Part shown: one piece after another, positions 59,856-64,000 of the stretch | How the letters are laid out: every line of letters begins with the position of its first letter | Position numbering within the stretch: the stretch's first letter is position 1 | Origin: Novosphingobium fuchskuhlense | Lineage (GTDB): Bacteria; Pseudomonadota; Alphaproteobacteria; Sphingomonadales; Sphingomonadaceae | Length of the DNA: 64,000 bases | Direction of reading: 5' to 3' | Assembly: GCF_001519075.1 (NCBI RefSeq) | Contig: NZ_KQ954244.1 | Span: 1,319,934-1,383,933, forward strand | Program-made: the position numbers and the translations under genes | The notes under the pieces: generated by a model | What the model was told of the DNA's origin: nothing | The model's database searches: none | Seen by the model: only the letters and a program-made list of their open reading frames with translations

Positions 59856-60617
59856 ATGGATCTGGGGCTCAAGGACAGGAAGGCCATTCTCGTCGGCGCC
59901 AATGGCGGAATCGGGCGGCAGGTGGCGCTCGCGCTTGCGGCGGAGGGCTGCCACGTCGCGGTCTGCGGGCGCACGCAGGTCAAGGTCGACAAGATCGTGG
60001 GCGAACTCGCGCCCAGCGGGGTCACGGTCTATTCCGAAGCCCTCAACGTGACCGATGCCGAAGCGGTTCCCGCCTTCGTTGACCGCGCGGCCGCAGCGCT
60101 CGGCGGTTGCGATATCTTCATCAGCTTCACCTCGGCCAATCTGGGTGAGGACAGCGATGCCGGCTGGGATGCGGTGATGCAGGCCGATATCCTGCCCATG
60201 CGCCGCGGCGTTGCGGCGGCGAAGCCCCACCTCCTCAAGTCGGATGCCGGCTCGATCATCTGCATGAGCTCGACCGGCGCGGTCGAGGAATTCATGGGCG
60301 TGCAGCCCTACAATGCGCTGAAGGCGGCGGTCATGGTCTATTCGTCGGACCTGTCGCAGGCGCTTGCGCCCGATGGCATCCGCGTCAACTGCATCACGCC
60401 GGGTCCGATCATGACCGAGGACGGCCCGTGGGCCTACATCAAGGAAAAGATGACGCCGTTCTACGATGCCACCCTCGCCAAGATTCCGATCGGCCGCATG
60501 GCCACGGGCGAGGAACTGGCCCGCGCGATCGTGTTCGTCGCCTCGCCGGCCTGTCTGGCGATGACGGGCGCGAACATCGTCGTCGATGGCGGCTATACCA
60601 AGCGCGTCCAGTTCTGA
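59856..60617 (+). CDS. Short-chain dehydrogenase/reductase
   Basis: 253 residues from ATG 59856. 'AILVGANGGIGRQVALALAA' (G-x3-G-x-G variant), 'VAVCGRTQVKVDKI' (Arg suggests NADP), catalytic Ser in 'ICMSSTGAVEEF', Y-N-A-L-K, and C-terminal 'NIVVDGGYTKRVQF'. Canonical N-N-A-G is replaced by 'SFTSAN', as in the FabG-like 3-oxoacyl reductase side branch. Substrate unknown. Confidence 0.9.
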   Translation: MDLGLKDRKAILVGANGGIGRQVALALAAEGCHVAVCGRTQVKVDKIVGELAPSGVTVYSEALNVTDAEAVPAFVDRAAAALGGCDIFISFTSANLGEDSDAGWDAVMQADILPMRRGVAAAKPHLLKSDAGSIICMSSTGAVEEFMGVQPYNALKAAVMVYSSDLSQALAPDGIRVNCITPGPIMTEDGPWAYIKEKMTPFYDATLAKIPIGRMATGEELARAIVFVASPACLAMTGANIVVDGGYTKRVQF

Positions 60618-60625
60618 GCGGAATA

Positions 60626-60650
60626 CCCCCTCTTCCGCCGGGGGAGGGGG
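60626..60650. terminator. CCCCCTC / GAGGGGG hairpin between convergent genes
   Basis: A 7-bp stem with an 11-nt loop between the rightward SDR and leftward alpha/beta hydrolase. No T-run on either strand; likely a bidirectional terminator or processing hairpin. Confidence 0.55.
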
Positions 60651-60660
60651 CCTTGCCGTC

Positions 60661-61317
60661 TCAGCGGATCGGGCAATCCGGCGAGAGGCGCATGTCGAGA
60701 TAGTTGTCCACCGCGCGCATCATGTCGTCGAGTTCGTTCTCGAAGAAGTGGTTGGCGCGGGGGATCTCGTCGTGGTGGATGGTGATGTGCTTCTGCGTGC
60801 GCAGCTTGTCGACCAGCTTCTGCACCGCGTTGGGCGTCACCACCGTATCCGCCGCGCCCTGCACGATGATGCCGCTGGCGGGGCAGGGGGCGAGGAAGCT
60901 GAAATCATACATGTTGGCCGGCGGCGCGACCGAGATGAAGCCGCGGATTTCCGGGCGGCGCATCAGGAGCTGCATGCCGATCAGCGCCCCGAACGAATAG
61001 CCCGCGATCCACGTCGTGCTCGCCTCGGGGTGGATCGACTGCACCCAGTCGAGCGCGGCGGCGGCGTCCGACAGTTCGCCGATGCCGTTGTCGAAGCTGC
61101 CCTGGCTGCGGCCCACGCCGCGGAAGTTGAAGCGCAGCACCGCAAAGCCGCGCTGCACGAAGGTCTTGTACATCGCCTGCGTGATGCGGTCGTTCATCGT
61201 GCCGCCGGCCTGCGGGTGCGGGTGCAGGATCATGGCGACAGGCGCACGCGGACGGCTGGCGGGCTGGAACCGGCCTTCGAGGCGACCATCGGGACCGGGA
61301 AAGATGACTGCGGGCAT
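60661..61317 (-). CDS. Alpha/beta hydrolase (COG2945-like)
   Basis: 218 residues from ATG 61317. 'MILHPHPQAGGTMNDRITQA' (H-P-H-P-x-x-G-G-T/S motif of COG2945), nucleophile elbow 'GYSFGALIGM', 'ISVAPPANMYDFSFLAPCPA', and 'HHDEIPRANHFFENEL' with the catalytic His. In this group the substrate is usually unknown. It is divergent from the cysteine desulfurase pair, an arrangement that recurs in Alphaproteobacteria near Fe-S genes. Confidence 0.9.
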   Translation of the reverse strand: MPAVIFPGPDGRLEGRFQPASRPRAPVAMILHPHPQAGGTMNDRITQAMYKTFVQRGFAVLRFNFRGVGRSQGSFDNGIGELSDAAAALDWVQSIHPEASTTWIAGYSFGALIGMQLLMRRPEIRGFISVAPPANMYDFSFLAPCPASGIIVQGAADTVVTPNAVQKLVDKLRTQKHITIHHDEIPRANHFFENELDDMMRAVDNYLDMRLSPDCPIR

Positions 61318-61450
61318 GGACTGTCCTGATCTGCCCACCCTCATGTGCGGGCCATTGGGCCGCGCGGCACGCCGGGGCTGGGAAAAGCGAGAAGCCGCTA
61401 TATAGAAATGGTTGCCTCAAAAGCAATCATTCCCGCCAGAGCGATCCTTC

Positions 61451-62500
61451 ATGCCTCCGATCTACCTCGATCATGCCGCCACCACGCCGCTGCTGCCCGC
61501 AGCGCGCGAGGCCATGCTCGAAGGCTTTGCGCTCTGGGCCAACCCCTCCAGCCCACACAAGGCGGGCCGCGCCGCACGGGCGGCGCTGGAGGACGCGCGC
61601 ATCCGGGTGAAGGCGGCGCTGGGCTGGCCGGGCGAGGTGATCTTCACCTCCGGCGCGAGCGAGGCGCTGGCGATCGGCCTTGGCCGGGCTCACGCGGATC
61701 GGCGGATCGTCACGGCGGTGGAGCATGATGCTGTCTTTCGCGCGGCGCCTGATGCCGTCGTGCTGCCCATCCGCGAGGGCGAACCCGATGCCGAGGCGCT
61801 TGCCGCCATGCTCGCGCAGCCCGGCCGGGCGGTGGTCGCCGTGCAGTCGGTCAATTCGGAAACGGGCACTGTCCTGATGCCTTTCCTGCGCAATCCTCTT
61901 TTGGAGCAGGTGCGCGCGGCGGGCGGGCTGCTGCTGGCGGATTGTTCGCAATCGGCGGGCAAGGGGGCCTTGCCGGATGCGGACATGGTGGTGGTCTCCG
62001 CGCACAAGCTGGGCGGGCCGATTGGCGTGGGCGCGCTGCTGGTGCGCGATTGGGCGATGCTGGAGCCTAGCGGCGGGCAGGAGCGCGGCTATCGCCAAGG
62101 CACCGAAAACCTCCCCGGCGCGCTTGGCCTTGCCGCCGCGCTCGAGGCGGGAGACATCGAAAGCTGGCAGACAACCGCCGAGCAGCGGTTCGATTTCAGG
62201 AACGCGCTGCTGCGCCACGGCGAAGTGCTCACACCCGGCCACCAGTGCTCGCACATCTTTGCCGTTGCTGCGCCGCGCCTGGCGGCCACGGCCATGCTGA
62301 TCCGCATGGATTCGCTGGGCTTTGCGATTTCCGCCGGGAGCGCCTGTTCCTCCGGCACGCTGAAGCCGAGCCGCGTGCTGCAGGGCTTCGGGATCGATCC
62401 CGATGTGGCGCGCCGCACGATCCGGGTGAGCCTTGGTTGGAGCACAACGCCCGCCGAACTCGATGCCTTTGCTCAGGCTTGGGCCGAGGTGAACGCATGA
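61451..62500 (+). CDS. Cysteine desulfurase-like PLP enzyme (NifS/IscS type), copy 1
   Basis: 349 residues from ATG 61451. 'IYLDHAATTPLLPAAREAML', 'IFTSGASEALAIGL', 'VEHDAVF' (PLP-stacking His), 'VNSETGTV' (variant of N-N-E-x-G), PLP Lys in 'VSAHKLGGPIGVGAL', and catalytic Cys in 'ISAGSACSSGTLKPSRVL'. It releases sulfur from cysteine as enzyme persulfide for Fe-S and thio-cofactor synthesis. It is slightly shorter than IscS and lacks a fully canonical N-N-E-I-G, so it could have a specialised role or act with copy 2. Overlaps copy 2 by 4 bp. Confidence 0.9.
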   Translation: MPPIYLDHAATTPLLPAAREAMLEGFALWANPSSPHKAGRAARAALEDARIRVKAALGWPGEVIFTSGASEALAIGLGRAHADRRIVTAVEHDAVFRAAPDAVVLPIREGEPDAEALAAMLAQPGRAVVAVQSVNSETGTVLMPFLRNPLLEQVRAAGGLLLADCSQSAGKGALPDADMVVVSAHKLGGPIGVGALLVRDWAMLEPSGGQERGYRQGTENLPGALGLAAALEAGDIESWQTTAEQRFDFRNALLRHGEVLTPGHQCSHIFAVAAPRLAATAMLIRMDSLGFAISAGSACSSGTLKPSRVLQGFGIDPDVARRTIRVSLGWSTTPAELDAFAQAWAEVNA

Positions 62501-63570
62501 TCTATCTGGACTACCAGGCCACCACGCCGCTCGCCCCCGAAGCGCGCGAGGCGATGCTGCGCTGGCTGGCGGAAGACGGTTTCGCCAATCCCCACAGCCC
62601 GCACCGCCCGGGCCGCGCCGCCGCTGCTGCGGTCGAACTGGCGCGCGAACAGGTCGCCGACCTGTTCCCCGCAGGTGGCCGCGTGATCTTCACCTCGGGC
62701 GCAACCGAGGCGCTCAACCTCGCGATCCTTGGCTGCGGCGCAAAACGCGTGGCCGTCTCGGCCATCGAACACGCCGCCGTGCTCGATACCGCGCGTTTTG
62801 CCGATCCCGCTTGCGCGGTGCTGCCCGTCACCTCCGGCGGGCTGGTCGATACCGCTGCGCCCATCCCGGCAGGCACCGGCCTCGTCGCCGTCATGCAGGT
62901 CAACAACGAGATCGGCACCATCCAGCCGGTCGATGCGCTGGCCGATGCGGCCCATGCGGCGGGCGCGCTGTTTCTGTGCGATGCGGTGCAGGGCGCAGGC
63001 AAGCTCGCCCCGCCCGCCCAGGCCGACATGATCGCGATCTCCGCGCACAAGCTCCACGGCCCCAAGGGCATCGGCGCGCTGTGGGTGCGCGATGGCATTG
63101 CCCTTGCGCCGCTGATCCATGGTGGCGGGCAGGAGCAGGGCTTGCGCTCGGGCACGCTCAGCCCCGCGCTCTGTGCCGGGTTCGGCGCGGCGGCAAGGCT
63201 GTGCACAAGTCTGCGCGAAAGCGATGGACAGCATGTGGAGCGCCTGTGGCAGCAGGCCCGCGCGCTGTTTTCGGGCTGGACGCTGAACGGGGACGCGCAG
63301 GCACGCTGGCATGGCAATCTCAACATCCGCCGCGATGGCCTCGATGTGGCCCGACTGATGTCGGATTGCCGCACTCTCGCCTTTTCCGCTGGTTCCGCCT
63401 GCGCCAGTGGCTCTGGCCGCCCCAGCCATGTCTTGCGCGCGCTCGGACTTTCGGACAGGGAAGCAAAAACCGCGATCCGGATCGGCTTCGGACGCTATAC
63501 CGGGGTTGAGGAGCTTGAACGGGCGGCGGCCGCGATCACCGCGGCTGTGGAAGCTCAGGGAGCGTTGTAG
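62497..63570 (+). CDS. Cysteine desulfurase-like PLP enzyme (NifS/IscS type), copy 2
   Basis: 357 residues. 'MIYLDYQATTPLAPEAREAM', 'IFTSGATEALNLAIL', 'AIEHAAVLDTAR', 'MQVNNEIGTIQPVDAL' (canonical N-N-E-I-G), 'LFLCDAVQGAGKL' and Lys in 'AISAHKLHGPKGIGALWVRD', Cys in 'FSAGSACASGSGRPSHVL'. All catalytic features of group I (NifS/IscS) desulfurases are present. It is followed two bases later by a ferredoxin, giving a minimal ISC-like unit without IscU or HscAB in view. Confidence 0.93.
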   Translation: MIYLDYQATTPLAPEAREAMLRWLAEDGFANPHSPHRPGRAAAAAVELAREQVADLFPAGGRVIFTSGATEALNLAILGCGAKRVAVSAIEHAAVLDTARFADPACAVLPVTSGGLVDTAAPIPAGTGLVAVMQVNNEIGTIQPVDALADAAHAAGALFLCDAVQGAGKLAPPAQADMIAISAHKLHGPKGIGALWVRDGIALAPLIHGGGQEQGLRSGTLSPALCAGFGAAARLCTSLRESDGQHVERLWQQARALFSGWTLNGDAQARWHGNLNIRRDGLDVARLMSDCRTLAFSAGSACASGSGRPSHVLRALGLSDREAKTAIRIGFGRYTGVEELERAAAAITAAVEAQGAL

Positions 63571-63572
63571 CC

Positions 63573-63905
63573 ATGGTCAAGGTCACCTTCATCACCGCGC
63601 AGGATCAGCAGATCAGCGCCGAAGCGGCGGCTGGCACGCGGCTGCTCGAAGTGGGCCAGAACGCCGGGATGCCGCTCGAAGGCACGTGCGAGGGGCAGAT
63701 GGCCTGCTCGACCTGCCATGTCGTCGTCGCCGCCGAATGGTTCGACAGGCTCCCCCCCGCCAGCGAGGACGAGGAGGACATGCTCGACCTCGCCGCCGGG
63801 GTGACACGCACCAGCCGCCTTGCGTGCCAGATCGTGCTGACCGACGCGCTCGATGGGATCGAAGTGCGCGTGCCGGAAGAAGCGCGGGATATGCAGGGGC
63901 GCTGA
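63573..63905 (+). CDS. [2Fe-2S] ferredoxin (Isc/adrenodoxin type)
   Basis: 110 residues. Cluster ligands Cys39, Cys45, Cys48 ('TCEGQMACSTCHV') and Cys85 ('SRLACQIVLTD') form the vertebrate-type C-x5-C-x2-C-x36-C pattern. The tail 'IEVRVPEEARDM' is typical of Isc Fdx. It could supply electrons for Fe-S assembly with the two desulfurases, and in principle also serve the cytochrome P450 encoded at 10.4-11.6 kb, for which no dedicated ferredoxin was found. Confidence 0.93.
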   Translation: MVKVTFITAQDQQISAEAAAGTRLLEVGQNAGMPLEGTCEGQMACSTCHVVVAAEWFDRLPPASEDEEDMLDLAAGVTRTSRLACQIVLTDALDGIEVRVPEEARDMQGR

Positions 63906-64000
63906 GGCGCGCTACGGGAATACCCCTAGGCCTGGATCAAGGGCCGCTTCGGGGAGCGAATTTGCGCCAGTCCTTGCTGCAGCGGTTGTCACGCGCCGTG
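63906..64000. other. Window end, no supported gene
   Basis: 95 bp. A possible TTG start at 63962 with GGGGAG ahead of it stays open to the window edge (LRQSLLQRLSRAV), but this is too short to judge. Confidence 0.35.

Noticed and set aside
61451..63570. Recent tandem duplication of one cysteine desulfurase gene
   Set aside because: The two proteins share only motif-level similarity, so they are old paralogues, not a fresh duplication.

Overview
The window looks like a chromosomal segment of a sphingomonad (order Sphingomonadales, Novosphingobium-like). GC and codon bias are high, there are many TonB/GST/SDR/VOC-type genes, and the block pckA // chvI-chvG-hprK-rapZ-EIIA-HPr is typical of Alphaproteobacteria. 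A bchE-bchJ pair implies bacteriochlorophyll synthesis, so the host is probably an aerobic anoxygenic phototroph or a relative of one. These assignments come from reading motifs and gene order; no database search was run.

Layout. 1-2943: the end of a decayed integrated element beside tRNA-Gly(CCC). It holds a partial GPP34 (GOLPH3-like) gene cut by the window edge, an IS5-type transposase remnant, a cupin gene and a tyrosine integrase with a damaged C-terminus. 3156-4474: GST plus HCCA-isomerase-like pair. 4552-6830: bchE-bchJ with a TGT-N12-ACA (PpsR/CrtJ-type) box just before bchE. 6914-17203: catabolic cluster of Fe-ADH, TetR, acyl-CoA synthetase, cytochrome P450, TonB receptor, Baeyer-Villiger monooxygenase and serine esterase, with a palindromic operator in the TonB receptor/BVMO divergent promoter. 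17597-18082: poly-proline secreted protein. 18403-23310: three-gene efflux pump (NodT / HlyD / DHA2-MFS) divergent from a TetR gene, with a repeated operator. 23427-29549: glyoxalase, S-formylglutathione hydrolase, nusB-hisD-hisG, DUF2332, a periplasmic HD protein and a GNAT enzyme.

29684-33080 is a leftward operon bolA-nudix-pirin-SDR-epoxide hydrolase, divergent from a J-domain gene. 33860-35854 encodes a Tat-exported FAD oxidoreductase. 36462-43140 is the carbon/acid regulatory block: pckA leftward; ChvI/ChvG two-component system, HPr kinase, RapZ, EIIA and HPr rightward. 43154-48588 holds housekeeping genes (TrmH-type methyltransferase, rmuC, def, recR, fmt, truA). 48653-53515 has an MDR oxidoreductase, cobS and a GST/VOC/GST/SRPBCC cluster. 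53526-59090 has a DUF885 peptidase-like protein, an acyltransferase, a small RTX protein, two small proteins and an SDR. 59091-59855 is mostly non-coding, is AT-rich in part, and contains a short secreted-peptide gene. 59856-63905 has an SDR, an alpha/beta hydrolase, and two overlapping cysteine desulfurase genes followed by a [2Fe-2S] ferredoxin.

Functional links. The 6.9-17.2 kb cluster reads as one oxidative route: import, hydroxylation, alcohol oxidation, Baeyer-Villiger oxidation, ester cleavage and CoA activation. BchE is a cobalamin-dependent radical SAM enzyme, and cobS (cobalt insertion) lies in the same window. The strongest unexplained items are the 46-residue secreted peptide, the periplasmic HD protein, the His-rich insertion in peptide deformylase, the isolated bchEJ pair and the operator architecture of the BVMO cluster.
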